In this document: positions 1 through 7,925 of the stretch, piece after piece | Layout: the number at the start of each line of letters is the position of its first letter | Numbering within the stretch: position 1 is the stretch's first letter | IMG/VR virus record: IMGVR_UViG_3300007871_000001 | Location: 1 to 24,245 of that record | Length of the DNA: 24,245 bases | Source of the DNA: a virus | Strand: one strand, 5' to 3' | The notes under the pieces: generated by a model | Databases searched by the model: none | What the model saw: only the letters and a program-made list of their open reading frames with translations | Told to the model about the DNA's origin: nothing | Program-made: the position numbers and the translations under genes

Positions 1-76
1 TTTTTTTTTTCAAGCAGAAGACGGCATACGAGATCTAGTACGGTCTCGTGGGCTCGGAGATGTGTATAAGAGACAG
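1..76 (+). other. Illumina Nextera adapter and poly-T (artefact)
   Basis: This segment is library sequence left on the contig. Positions 1-10 are poly-T, 11-34 match the P7 flow-cell oligo, 35-42 (CTAGTACG) match the Nextera N702 index, 43-57 match the i7 linker and 58-76 are the Tn5 mosaic end. On the opposite strand it reads as insert, mosaic end, index, P7, then poly-A, which is what a read-through beyond a short insert gives. Real sequence starts at about position 77. Confidence 0.97.
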
Positions 77-482
77 GTATCTGGATGAGTGTCTACCGGT
101 CAGCATAGACAAGCGTGCAGCCGAGTACGCAGGAGCGGACCCGGACGACTTCGGGCTAATCACATCACTGGCTGATGCGAAGCGAGTGAAGGTGGAGATC
201 GTGCTGAATCATCGTGACCAACAACTATCTCTGAAGCGTCAAGCCGAGGACGACAACCTGGCTCACGGTGACGCTCTTGGATTCATCGACAATACTATTA
301 CTGTAGGTGACGCTCGTATGGATATGCTAATTGGTGATGAAAACACACCGTTTAGTCTTGTAGGTATCTTAGCGACACTCAGTGTAGGCGGTGTTGGCCT
401 GGGTGTAGGCAAGAAGTTCTTTAAGTCCGATAAGGAACTACAACGGGAACACGATGAGAAAGTTAAGAACAATAATGCCTAA
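77..482 (+). CDS. C-terminal part of an unknown phage protein with a possible membrane segment (5' partial)
   Basis: An open frame enters from the adapter; the first full codon of real sequence is at 78, giving 134 residues. The true start is lost. I do not recognise the family. The N-terminal part is charged and soluble-looking (SIDKRAAEYAGADPDDFG). Near the end is a hydrophobic, glycine-rich stretch (FSLVGILATLSVGGVGLGVG) followed by a charged tail (KKFFKSDKELQREHDEKVKN). That arrangement would suit a C-terminal membrane anchor or an amphipathic helix. An apparent ATG at 48 lies in the adapter and adds a false MGSEMCIRDR leader. The stop overlaps the next gene by about 8 bases, so it belongs to the same rightward operon. 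Confidence 0.6.
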
Positions 483-843
483 ACACTTCCAAAATCGTAA
501 CGACATGATTAAGTGGTTAATCGCACAGTGTCCTCGCCCGGCAATTGTCCGAGCGTTGGACGCTGGTCGAGTGGAGTTCCTGGGGGGATTCAAGCCACTA
601 CTGGCAGGAATGCCTGGCTGGTGTTTCCGAGTGACGCTGGCACCTAAGAATATTAAGAATGTGTGTATTTTGTGTAATGACAAGAAATACAAGTATGAGA
701 TCAGAATTGTTAAGCATGTACCCTGGCAATACTGGAATGGTGTAATGTTAGGGAAATTAATAATCCGCAGTGATTTAAATCGTGGTGATAATCCTACACT
801 ATATCTAAACTTATGGAGATTAAAAAATGCCGAGACCAGGTAG
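475..843 (+). CDS. Hypothetical phage protein, 122 residues
   Basis: No recognised family. The protein begins MPKHFQNRNDMIKWLIAQCP, is basic, and has several aromatic residues and three cysteines, two of them in an NVCILCND stretch (CxxC). The CxxC has no obvious partner pair, so a metal site is only possible. The ATG at 475 overlaps the upstream stop by 8 bases. An in-frame ATG at 454 has a GGGA just upstream and would add seven residues, so the start is uncertain. Its 3' end overlaps the next gene by 17 bases, which supports co-translation in the rightward operon. Confidence 0.6.
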   Translation: MPKHFQNRNDMIKWLIAQCPRPAIVRALDAGRVEFLGGFKPLLAGMPGWCFRVTLAPKNIKNVCILCNDKKYKYEIRIVKHVPWQYWNGVMLGKLIIRSDLNRGDNPTLYLNLWRLKNAETR

Positions 844-1060
844 ACAAGTAACAGACAGATTAATAATCAGTGATGTCCCTGCGTACCTTCAAAGTACGCA
901 TGGTGTCAGCATGAAGAAGTGGACCATCCACCGTTGGACTATACACGGTAGGCGGTCCTATAGTAACAGGGTGGTTAAGTTAAGATATGAGAGAATACTT
1001 GGTAAGAAGTTTACCAGGAAATCATGGGTTAATGAATTTGTGAAAGCATTAGAAGAATGA
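827..1060 (+). CDS. Small excisionase/HTH-like DNA-binding protein
   Basis: A basic 77-residue protein. The N-terminal half (RLIISDVPAYLQSTHGVSMK, then KKWTIHRWTIHGRRSYSN) has the pattern of a short winged helix-turn-helix of the excisionase/AlpA type: a helix naming a 'pathway', a turn, then a W-T-xx-R-W recognition helix and a GRR turn. Such proteins bind DNA and act in recombination or transcription control. Here no integrase is visible, so a regulatory role is as likely as excision. The start is well supported: GGAG lies about 8 bases before the ATG (TTATGGAGATTAAAAAATG). The stop codon forms an ATGA overlap with the next gene. The family call is from pattern only. Confidence 0.55.
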   Translation: MPRPGRQVTDRLIISDVPAYLQSTHGVSMKKWTIHRWTIHGRRSYSNRVVKLRYERILGKKFTRKSWVNEFVKALEE

Positions 1061-1173
1061 AAGAATTTGAGAAATGGTGGATAAAAAGTAATCTAGAAGG
1101 TCATGTTGAATCTTTAGGTATTGAAATGGACAGTGACATCTGGAGAGCCGTCTTAGAGTGGGCATCAAACTAG
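1057..1173 (+). CDS. Small hypothetical protein, 38 residues
   Basis: A short frame below usual length cut-offs. Its ATG overlaps the upstream stop in an ATGA, the same junction used two genes later at 1517-1520. The translation starts MKEFEKWWIKSNLEGH and ends WRAVLEWASN. It is acidic, tryptophan-rich and predicted to be helical. Many phages encode tiny proteins of the style 'F-E-x-W-W ... A-W-x-A', so this is a credible real gene, but no function can be given. About 50 bases of non-coding sequence follow, ending in a GGAG/AGGGGA ribosome binding site for the next gene. Confidence 0.55.
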   Translation: MKEFEKWWIKSNLEGHVESLGIEMDSDIWRAVLEWASN

Positions 1174-1223
1174 ATACAGAATGACGCTAATGGTTTCTTC
1201 GATATAGTTAAGGAGTTAGGGGA

Positions 1224-1520
1224 ATGACAAAAGAACTTGCAGGGTGTATCCACAATATTTGTAAAAATTTTAATTTTCCTGACGTGCTTAGGATTAATGA
1301 ACCTTTAATACCACGCGGATGTTCCGATATTTTCATAACTTTTTTGGATACAACTACTTCATTCACAATAGAAAAAACAGAGCTTATTAGAAATGGTATC
1401 AAAACACCTAAAGATTATAGAAAATTACGAAGGATGATAAGGGCGCGTTTAATAAATGCTACTTATTCATTAAAACATTTAGCTGAGGATATGTTAGAGA
1501 ACCTGGGAGAATCTAAATGA
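1224..1520 (+). CDS. Hypothetical phage protein, 98 residues
   Basis: Not recognised. The protein starts MTKELAGCIHNICKNFNFPD and has a basic helical C-terminal half (KTPKDYRKLRRMIRARLINA). It has three cysteines (residues 8, 13 and about 33). A purine-rich GGAGTTAGGGGA sits directly before the ATG and fixes the start. The stop overlaps the start of the next gene as ATGA. This part of the operon is visibly more AT-rich than positions 77-640. Confidence 0.6.
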   Translation: MTKELAGCIHNICKNFNFPDVLRINEPLIPRGCSDIFITFLDTTTSFTIEKTELIRNGIKTPKDYRKLRRMIRARLINATYSLKHLAEDMLENLGESK

Positions 1521-1798
1521 TAATCACTGAAAAATCTTTTATACTGATAGAAGAACCTACAGGTACATTCGTAGTAAATACTCGCTTAGAACAATTACTG
1601 CGAAAAGAAATGCGACCTATCCTTTGGTTCAGAAAAGGTTTATCATGTGTGGTGCCGGTGGAAGTGTTGATGAACTTGCTTAATACTCTTGACGCGGTGC
1701 CATATGTCAAAGACGAACAGAAGCAAATAAACTGGAAACAATGCTGGCCTATAATTGATGGTCGTCCCATGTATGCTTTATCAGGACTTGATTATTAA
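1517..1798 (+). CDS. Hypothetical phage protein, 93 residues, last gene of the rightward operon
   Basis: Not recognised. Starts MIITEKSFILIEEPTGTFVV and ends with tryptophan-rich sequence (INWKQCWPIIDGRPMY). It is coupled to the upstream gene by ATGA at 1517-1520. Its last 18 bases overlap the 3' end of the leftward holin-like gene, so the two operons collide here. An inverted repeat 7 bases after its stop may end its transcript. Confidence 0.6.
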   Translation: MIITEKSFILIEEPTGTFVVNTRLEQLLRKEMRPILWFRKGLSCVVPVEVLMNLLNTLDAVPYVKDEQKQINWKQCWPIIDGRPMYALSGLDY

Positions 1799-1978
1799 AG
1801 CAGTAGCTATTGAAGCAATAGCTGTTAGCCCCACACCGAGACCTATCAAGAAGATCCTGAACAGTCGATCATAGAGTTTCTTGTGGTGTTCCATGTGGTT
1901 ATTCTGCCACGCTATAATTGTTTCGAGCATTCCTTCAATATTAATTAACCGCTCTTTGTTTGTTCTGCCTTTAATCAT
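1781..1978 (-). CDS. Small membrane protein, holin candidate
   Basis: A 65-residue protein with a charged N-terminal half (MIKGRTNKERLINIEGMLET) that could form a coiled coil. One C-terminal membrane segment (IFLIGLGVGLTAIASIATAL) ends four residues from the terminus. This is the XhlA-like layout: soluble helix first, single membrane helix last. In phages such proteins are holins or lysis helpers acting in the inner membrane. It is the last gene of the late operon, coupled by ATGA to the internal virion protein, which suits a lysis gene. No endolysin is seen nearby, so the role is inferred from topology and position only; it could also be a spanin-like or other membrane protein. Confidence 0.6.
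   Translation of the reverse strand: MIKGRTNKERLINIEGMLETIIAWQNNHMEHHKKLYDRLFRIFLIGLGVGLTAIASIATALIIKS
1805..1823 (+). terminator. Perfect 8-bp hairpin at the convergent operon junction
   Basis: AGCTATTG at 1805-1812 pairs with CAATAGCT at 1816-1823 around an AAG loop; A-T and two G-T pairs extend it to about 11 bp. It lies just after the last rightward stop (1798) and inside the 3' coding end of the leftward gene. There is no clear U-tract on either strand, so intrinsic termination is uncertain. It could instead protect 3' ends or slow colliding polymerases. Confidence 0.4.
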
Positions 1979-4900
1979 CTTCTTACCCTTCTTTTTCTCG
2001 GTCGTACTCGTCTTGCTCTCCGTCTGCCGCGTGATGACGGTGCTGGTCTCTTACCCTGTTCAAGTGCCCATTTACTATAAATTAACCGTCTGGGATCTTG
2101 TGTAGTTCCCGCTGCTAAGTCTATAATTCCTTCAGTAGTGCGTATCATCTGTGCTGTAGGTGGAACTCCTTTAAATGCTGCAACAGCTTTAGCGGCTTCT
2201 TTAATTACTTTTTTAATATCACCGTGTATAGCTGCTCGTCCTGCTGCAACTGCCGCTTCAGGTGCTGTTTCTGCTATCGTACCGGAGTTACCCCACCCAC
2301 GTATCATTCGGTCTATGAGTCTACCTATTATCATAAGTGGCATTATTGGGTAGGTGCCCAAGTCTACAGCAATTTCCTTCCAATCTTTCGGCAATCTCGC
2401 ACGGCCTATCATACCAAATAAAACAGCCGGTAAAACATAAGACCACATTACTCTGTGGGCAACTGTACTTATACCTATCTCACCTTTTTTCTTAGCTTGA
2501 TAGATGTCGTGATAATAAAAATTACCATACTGATTGATAAAATTATTAAATGTTGATATTAACTTTTCAAGTGGGCCATCACGGAAAAATTGTGGAAGGT
2601 GTTGAACATCACCCATTGGCTGTGTACGTCCTACCCACTTGTTTGCATATTTAATAGCATCAGTTTCATTACTACCCTTCTCTATAGCTACATCATATAA
2701 TGACTTCCAACTCGTAACCACTGTATGTTTATCCATAAACTTAATCCAGCGTAGGGCACTTTGCGAGAATGGTTTACCTGATTTGTAATACATGTACATT
2801 GCTTTGAGGTCGCCTTCTTTAGCGGCACCAAATACTTTTTTCATTCGCTTACCAAAATCAGTATATGTCAGGTTTCTTTTAAGGGTTATCTTATTCCACC
2901 TGCGGCGTATATCACGGTCCATATTACGATGTCTAAACGCTGGTGCTTTATCATATACAAATGCTTCCATCGCCTGATAACCTGATGGGGTCATTGCTTT
3001 CAATACATTCACAGGCATATATTTCATCATCAGCGGGTCTACTGCTATCGCTGTTAATCCTGATAATGTTTGTCGCAATGAAGATGGAACATTATAACCA
3101 ATAGCATAGACTATTCCGTTAATACGCATGATAGCTAATGTTTTACTAAGGAAGGTAGTTGATTCAGCAGATGATCCTTTGATAGCGTCCTTCAACCAAC
3201 TATTTATAAGTTTACTACCCTGTCCATAAGTTCTATCGTTTAATACTTGTTTAAAACTTTTATCATTTAGTGTTTTGCTTAACTTGTTAGCAAGCGGGGC
3301 CATTGTAATAAAGCGTTGTACTCTTGCAATATTGTGTAAATATACAACAAACGCATCTAATTCTACCTGCCCGATAGCACCTTTCTTTCTCTTTATTGTC
3401 ATTCCAGCTTCAGGCTTGTGACCTTTTTTATGAAATGGTTCAGCTAAGTCAGTTAAGAAATCTTCCTGAGATTCAAGATCAACATCAGTGCGTATGATAG
3501 GAGCATAGCGAAATTCTTTTTTTAAGGTCTTTAAATCAATGCCAGCTTGTTTTGCTGCCTGTTGTAAGATAGGCCACTGAGCTTCATATTTGTCAAGTAA
3601 CCACTCAGCCATCCTTATTTCTTGGTTACTCATTTGTTTTTCTATAGCTGTGATATTTCCAGCAGTTAAGTTCATACCATTTTTAAGGTATCTTAGACCA
3701 TTCTTATTCTTACTAAGTGTGTACACCCCAATACGTTGGGAAGCCGTTAGTTTAATATTAGTACCTGGAACTATATCTTTTACGCCTAACCATTGAACAG
3801 TATCAATGTCTTGATTCTCTATCTCAGACATAAATACACCCGCTTCTTGATTTACAGTAGAATCAATAGCATTGCAGGCATCGTTTACAGGTGTCCAAAA
3901 AGTATCATAGAATATACCTTTTTTGTGTCCATCCAGACTTTCAAAAAATCTTTCCGTGCGATAGAACAGTCCACCAACAGTATGTATTTTCTTCTTTATA
4001 CTATTGACTATTTTGTTTATGCCCTTACGGTTTATTGCTCTAATAGGATCTTCTGCTGTTACTTCTTTAGTCCTCTCTACAGTCTCGATCAGTTCTTTAG
4101 TAGGTAGAACAGGTGCTTCGTAAACCAATCCAGCTTCCTGCATCTTCTGATTAAGGGCATCTGTCAATGTGCGGAGTTGGTCCATCCCCTTCTTCCCTTT
4201 TGGAACATCTTTCATAGATTCAACACCGATAGTCTCTTTCATAAAATCACGGCGTTGATCTTCAGTCCATCCAAGAATCTCAGGAACGCCATGCCCTATC
4301 TTAAATCCTCTTTTACGGGTCATGCGTACAGGTTGGGCTACTCCCTTCTCCCCTGTGGGCTGGGCTTCTGTAACAGGTGGTGTTGGTTCTGCTATTGTTG
4401 ATTTGGCGGGGGGCTGGGCTTGCTCCAACTCTACCATGAACTGATCAATAGCGGCACCTTTGTCTTTGGCATGAATCTCATGTGTTTCACCTTGATGCTT
4501 TACAAAAAAATGAGTTGGTTGATAAACTGATTGTTCTATTGTGGCACCAGTTTCGTTAAAGTCAGCTATGAGTGTACCACCTTCGGTACTATCGCCTAAT
4601 GTTTGTCCGGGTGCGGCTATAACAGCATGTTCTATTTCCTCTGTTGTTTTGCCAGTAAGTTCCTCTACAGTAGGTGGAATTGCAATCAATTTTTTGGATT
4701 CGCGTGGACGTGCACCAGGAAGTACGATACTCGTTATTCCACCGGCACCTATGCCACCAACTAAAGCGTCCATCCAACCATCCATCATGTGATCGAAAGC
4801 TGATTTAACAGCAGTTGGTATGCTCTTTAAATCTTTATAATCATATCCGAAATATTCCAAAAGGTTGTGGCCCATAGTTTCGATTACTTCTTGTGCACCT

Positions 4901-5643
4901 TCCCACCCACTTTTTTTAAGAGTGTTCAAAATGGTTTTGGCACTTGGTTTAAGTAATTTTTCAAAACCTATTTTTTCAGTAACATAAGTCCATGCACCAG
5001 CTAATTGTGCGAGTTTAGAAGCTACGCCAACTGAAACATTTTCATCCCTGAGACGGCCATACATACTCCCTGTTTCAGAACTGGCTAATACAGCAAGTCC
5101 CGCATGTGGACTTTTAGTTAGGAAGGTAGTTCCAAGAACTATCCCTATAGAAGTCAAACCAGAACTTACAGCACTCACGGTTTTGCTAACTGGCCTGTCT
5201 CTCCACCTTGCTTCAGTTATTTCCGGATTAGGAGCTTCCCAACCTTTACCTGCCTGTTCTTCCCAAAAATCTTGAATCTTTTTACCAGAATCAGCGAGCT
5301 CTTTGATTTTTTTATCGTAAAATGCTTGTCCTTTTTTCCACCCATACTTACGTGTAAGGTGTTCAGCAAGAATACTAATAGCAGGTACTTTTATATGTGG
5401 AGTTATTATAGCGTTAAGTTTTAATTCTTCACTACGCATTTTTTCAAAATCACGCTCTCTTGTACTCGCTTCTGCTCCCATGCGTGTTAGACCACCTATA
5501 CCACCCGCTGCCATTGATTCAACAGTTCTAACAGGGGCAGCAACAGCTTCCTTAACAGCTTGACCAGCTTTCTGAATTTGAGTTGGTTCCGGAACAGTCT
5601 CCCACTCATCTTCATCTGTGATTGTTACCCACTCGTCTGCCAT
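1975..5643 (-). CDS. Large internal virion / DNA-ejection protein, 1222 residues
   Basis: The largest gene in the window. Its place after the nozzle and near the end of the late operon is where podoviruses keep internal core or ejectosome proteins. The N-terminal third has Gly/Ala-rich hydrophobic stretches (SSGLTSIGIVLGTTFLTK; MDALVGGIGAGGITSIVL) that could insert into the host envelope. A Pro/Thr-rich linker and a long helical middle follow. Residues about 1005-1044 (GRTQPMGDVQ...STFNNFINQYGNF) resemble the C-terminal region of the very long phage polyvalent proteins. Next comes a hydrophobic helix (SYVLPAVLFGMIG, about 1068-1080). The last 24 residues hold 13 Arg and one Lys, a probable nucleic-acid-binding tail. 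No catalytic motif such as a transglycosylase or protease was seen. The ATG at 5643 has GGTGGG upstream and overlaps the previous gene by 19 bases. The ejection role is inferred. Confidence 0.7.
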   Translation of the reverse strand: MADEWVTITDEDEWETVPEPTQIQKAGQAVKEAVAAPVRTVESMAAGGIGGLTRMGAEASTRERDFEKMRSEELKLNAIITPHIKVPAISILAEHLTRKYGWKKGQAFYDKKIKELADSGKKIQDFWEEQAGKGWEAPNPEITEARWRDRPVSKTVSAVSSGLTSIGIVLGTTFLTKSPHAGLAVLASSETGSMYGRLRDENVSVGVASKLAQLAGAWTYVTEKIGFEKLLKPSAKTILNTLKKSGWEGAQEVIETMGHNLLEYFGYDYKDLKSIPTAVKSAFDHMMDGWMDALVGGIGAGGITSIVLPGARPRESKKLIAIPPTVEELTGKTTEEIEHAVIAAPGQTLGDSTEGGTLIADFNETGATIEQSVYQPTHFFVKHQGETHEIHAKDKGAAIDQFMVELEQAQPPAKSTIAEPTPPVTEAQPTGEKGVAQPVRMTRKRGFKIGHGVPEILGWTEDQRRDFMKETIGVESMKDVPKGKKGMDQLRTLTDALNQKMQEAGLVYEAPVLPTKELIETVERTKEVTAEDPIRAINRKGINKIVNSIKKKIHTVGGLFYRTERFFESLDGHKKGIFYDTFWTPVNDACNAIDSTVNQEAGVFMSEIENQDIDTVQWLGVKDIVPGTNIKLTASQRIGVYTLSKNKNGLRYLKNGMNLTAGNITAIEKQMSNQEIRMAEWLLDKYEAQWPILQQAAKQAGIDLKTLKKEFRYAPIIRTDVDLESQEDFLTDLAEPFHKKGHKPEAGMTIKRKKGAIGQVELDAFVVYLHNIARVQRFITMAPLANKLSKTLNDKSFKQVLNDRTYGQGSKLINSWLKDAIKGSSAESTTFLSKTLAIMRINGIVYAIGYNVPSSLRQTLSGLTAIAVDPLMMKYMPVNVLKAMTPSGYQAMEAFVYDKAPAFRHRNMDRDIRRRWNKITLKRNLTYTDFGKRMKKVFGAAKEGDLKAMYMYYKSGKPFSQSALRWIKFMDKHTVVTSWKSLYDVAIEKGSNETDAIKYANKWVGRTQPMGDVQHLPQFFRDGPLEKLISTFNNFINQYGNFYYHDIYQAKKKGEIGISTVAHRVMWSYVLPAVLFGMIGRARLPKDWKEIAVDLGTYPIMPLMIIGRLIDRMIRGWGNSGTIAETAPEAAVAAGRAAIHGDIKKVIKEAAKAVAAFKGVPPTAQMIRTTEGIIDLAAGTTQDPRRLIYSKWALEQGKRPAPSSRGRRRARRVRPRKRRVRR

Positions 5644-6626
5644 GTTTTCCCACCATCGTGTGAAATTCGTTCTTGCCCAGTGCGTTTGTTACGTTGCTTG
5701 ATTACTTTTGGTGTTCCTATTCGTGACTGTCGTCTCTTTGGTAATGTTTGCCCTACTTTTTGTGCGAATGTACCATTAGGTTCAGGGGTGAATGTTGATA
5801 TAGTTTTTTTAATACCCTCATGTATAAGAACAGCTTGTGGAGTGGCACCGCTGTATTTCATAACTACCCCACCAATATCAGTAAGTTTACCCCAAAATCC
5901 TTTACGCCTTTGTGCAGTATACAACCCCTGCAAGTAAGAAGGGTCAGGCATACCCATATTAGACATCTGACCAAGAATATTTTGTTCTTGTTGTTCAAGC
6001 ACAGATAAAGCATCAGATGACATCACCCATAATTGTATTTCTTCGGGTGTAGCTGGTTTGCTTCTATCAGCCCCTAAACTTATATCATATTTTCCTTCAT
6101 CATTTGTTTTAACTTGATATAGTTTATCGTTCTCTATTACAAAGGTATCTGTTCTATCCATCAACCTATTTTGTTCAGCTAAATTACGCTGATGCTCTGC
6201 ACGCGGATCTTGCTCACCTGGAAACATTTGATCAGCAATCTCTTTACCAAACATAGCTTTATACTTTAGTTTATTAGCCACTTCTGGTTGATTGGGAAAC
6301 AGATGATCAAGCATAGCAAATTTGGATACTGTCTGCTGCATCCCTGTTTGAACAGCCTGCCTGCGTCCTGCTATGTCTCGTTCAAGTCTGCCCCGCAATC
6401 TCGTAATCTCGTCAGGATATTTTTCATGCCGTGACCAGTCATACAATTTGTTAAGCTGTTGATATTTATCTGACCACTCTTTGTCCAGGCTGGCAAGATG
6501 CTGCTGACCCTGACGTTCAATTAATGGTATCAGATCCATTCCATTAGTCTGTTGTGGTTGTTCGGCACCAGGACCAAGATTTATATTTCCAAGTTCATTA
6601 TATGTGTGTTGTTGAAACTCAGGCAT
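5625..6626 (-). CDS. Probable virion-associated protein, 333 residues
   Basis: No recognised domain. The protein is highly charged and helical in its first half (HLASLDKEWSDKYQQLNKLY, then EITRLRGRLERDIAGRRQ), consistent with a coiled coil. It contains repeated Gln/Met-rich stretches (LSVLEQQEQNILGQMSNMGM) and a basic C-terminal end. It sits between a small structural candidate and the 1222-residue internal protein, which it overlaps by 19 bases. A partner role in the internal core or tail is plausible. The start is a TAATG overlap with the upstream stop at 6626. Confidence 0.6.
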   Translation of the reverse strand: MPEFQQHTYNELGNINLGPGAEQPQQTNGMDLIPLIERQGQQHLASLDKEWSDKYQQLNKLYDWSRHEKYPDEITRLRGRLERDIAGRRQAVQTGMQQTVSKFAMLDHLFPNQPEVANKLKYKAMFGKEIADQMFPGEQDPRAEHQRNLAEQNRLMDRTDTFVIENDKLYQVKTNDEGKYDISLGADRSKPATPEEIQLWVMSSDALSVLEQQEQNILGQMSNMGMPDPSYLQGLYTAQRRKGFWGKLTDIGGVVMKYSGATPQAVLIHEGIKKTISTFTPEPNGTFAQKVGQTLPKRRQSRIGTPKVIKQRNKRTGQERISHDGGKTWQTSG

Positions 6627-6961
6627 TAAGATATCTCCGTTCCAAATACTGTTATAGTAATAGCGTTAGCAGTTCCCTCTTGATACGCTAAGTTCCCTGC
6701 TGAATTGTGCATAGGGAAAAATCCCATTATTATTTCACTTGCTCCCGCAGCAATCAAGATGTCGTAAGCTAAAGCTGTAGTCTGATCATAGGTGGTGCCG
6801 TCGTCATCGAGGAACACTCGTACTTTAGCTGATGAACTGGATGTATTAGCGAGGACAATAGTAGTGACAATTGCTGTGACACCTGACGCTGGTGAATACA
6901 CACTGTGGGCACTTGTATCATTATCTCTCGACTGTCCCAGTTGTTTTTCTTGATAGGCCAT
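6626..6961 (-). CDS. Small beta-rich virion protein candidate, 111 residues
   Basis: The sequence (MAYQEKQLGQSRDNDTSAHS; TTIVLANTSSSSAKVRVFLD; DDGTTYDQTTALAYDI) has the alternating Thr/Val beta pattern and the 'ANTS...V.VFLDDDGTTYD' style often seen in small phage structural proteins. It is probably a single beta-sandwich that decorates head or tail. It lies among other structural candidates and is coupled at both ends by TAATG junctions (6961 and 6626). The exact role is not known. Confidence 0.6.
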   Translation of the reverse strand: MAYQEKQLGQSRDNDTSAHSVYSPASGVTAIVTTIVLANTSSSSAKVRVFLDDDGTTYDQTTALAYDILIAAGASEIIMGFFPMHNSAGNLAYQEGTANAITITVFGTEIS

Positions 6962-7161
6962 TAATGGTCCCTTCGTGTTATCGTAGCCATCATAACAGCG
7001 TACCTGAGTATATCCCTACCCCCATAAGCCGTTACAGCCCCGGTTGCATGTACTTCGGCAAACGTAGGTTTAGCATCAGGTCCAAGCTGGAAATCAACTT
7101 TCTGGAACTGCCGCCGTACTGATTTTAAATCAACTTTGTTTAATGTTGGTAGTAGTGCCAT
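6961..7161 (-). CDS. Small hypothetical protein, 66 residues
   Basis: Starts MALLPTLNKVDLKSVRRQFQ and ends AVMMATITRRDH; it is basic and of mixed alpha/beta character. No family recognised. Both ends use TAATG overlaps with neighbours, so it is part of the tightly coupled structural block and may be a minor virion component. Confidence 0.6.
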   Translation of the reverse strand: MALLPTLNKVDLKSVRRQFQKVDFQLGPDAKPTFAEVHATGAVTAYGGRDILRYAVMMATITRRDH

Positions 7162-7922
7162 TATATTACATTTCCTGCCTGAGTGCGTGGTTGCAAACTG
7201 CTTAGTGGTATTCCTCTAGCTTTTGCCCACGCTATCTGATCGGATGAATACAGTCCTTCATCTGATCCTGCTGGTATTAAATTACCACCACTCATTACCA
7301 TTCCGGGATCTAATTCGGCACCACCCTCACCACCGCCAGTACCGCCAGTGTCATCACCACCGAGTTGATCGTATAAATCATTCTCATACCCACTATCAAC
7401 AGAGCTTCCGCCACCACCGCTAATGCCGCCCCCGCTAATGCCGCCACCACTGCCCCCACTACCAATAGGTGGTACGCCAAAATCAACTCTACTCTGATAA
7501 TCATATTCAGCTCCCGCTTCAGCTATATCCCTTGATAATAATCCACTGAAACCACCAGTAGCCAGGTGTGCTATTGTACCTGCTGATGGGGCTACCTGTG
7601 GAACATTATATCCTGCCTTAGTAGTCATAGCACCAGCTTCACCAGCAGCACGTTTAGCCTCAATGTTAGCAGCCATACCTGCACGAACAGCACCAGGTCT
7701 GGATGTACCTGATAATCCGCGACTAATCATTTGCTGTTCAACAGGTGCCATCCCTTCTCGAAGTAGTCCTGCTGTGGAACCACCACCAGGTTTATATGTT
7801 TCAATAACACTCTGTAAATCAGATACACCAGTTTCATAGCGTTCCTGTTGTCCTGTTACGGCCTCATCATATTGACCAGTGAATTTCTGTAACAATGCAC
7901 TAAGATCTATTTCATTTGCCAC
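7161..7922 (-). CDS. Gly-rich structural candidate, paralogue of the preceding gene
   Basis: 253 residues starting with GTG (MANEIDLSALLQKFTGQYDE), with GAGGTGG upstream and three bases between the preceding stop and the start. The N-terminal helix (IDLSALLQKF...QQERYETGVSDLQSVI) and a central motif (LATGGFSGL) match the adjacent 153-residue protein. Between them is ISRGLSGTSRPGAVRAG, a 'RGL-x-GTxRPG' segment seen in internal or tail proteins of short-tailed phages. A Gly/Ser linker (SGGSGGGISGGGISGGGGSS) separates this from an acidic C-terminal domain. Likely a virion protein; its precise place is not known. Confidence 0.6.
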   Translation of the reverse strand: MANEIDLSALLQKFTGQYDEAVTGQQERYETGVSDLQSVIETYKPGGGSTAGLLREGMAPVEQQMISRGLSGTSRPGAVRAGMAANIEAKRAAGEAGAMTTKAGYNVPQVAPSAGTIAHLATGGFSGLLSRDIAEAGAEYDYQSRVDFGVPPIGSGGSGGGISGGGISGGGGSSVDSGYENDLYDQLGGDDTGGTGGGEGGAELDPGMVMSGGNLIPAGSDEGLYSSDQIAWAKARGIPLSSLQPRTQAGNVI

Positions 7923-7925
7923 AGT

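Noticed and set aside
48-77. ATG at 48 as the start of the first rightward gene
   Set aside because: The ATG and the ten residues MGSEMCIRDR come from the Nextera adapter, not from the phage.
4541-4792. Rightward frames inside the leftward genes (for example 83 residues here)
   Set aside because: They are antisense to well-supported coding sequence, have no ribosome binding sites and show biased, low-complexity translations.
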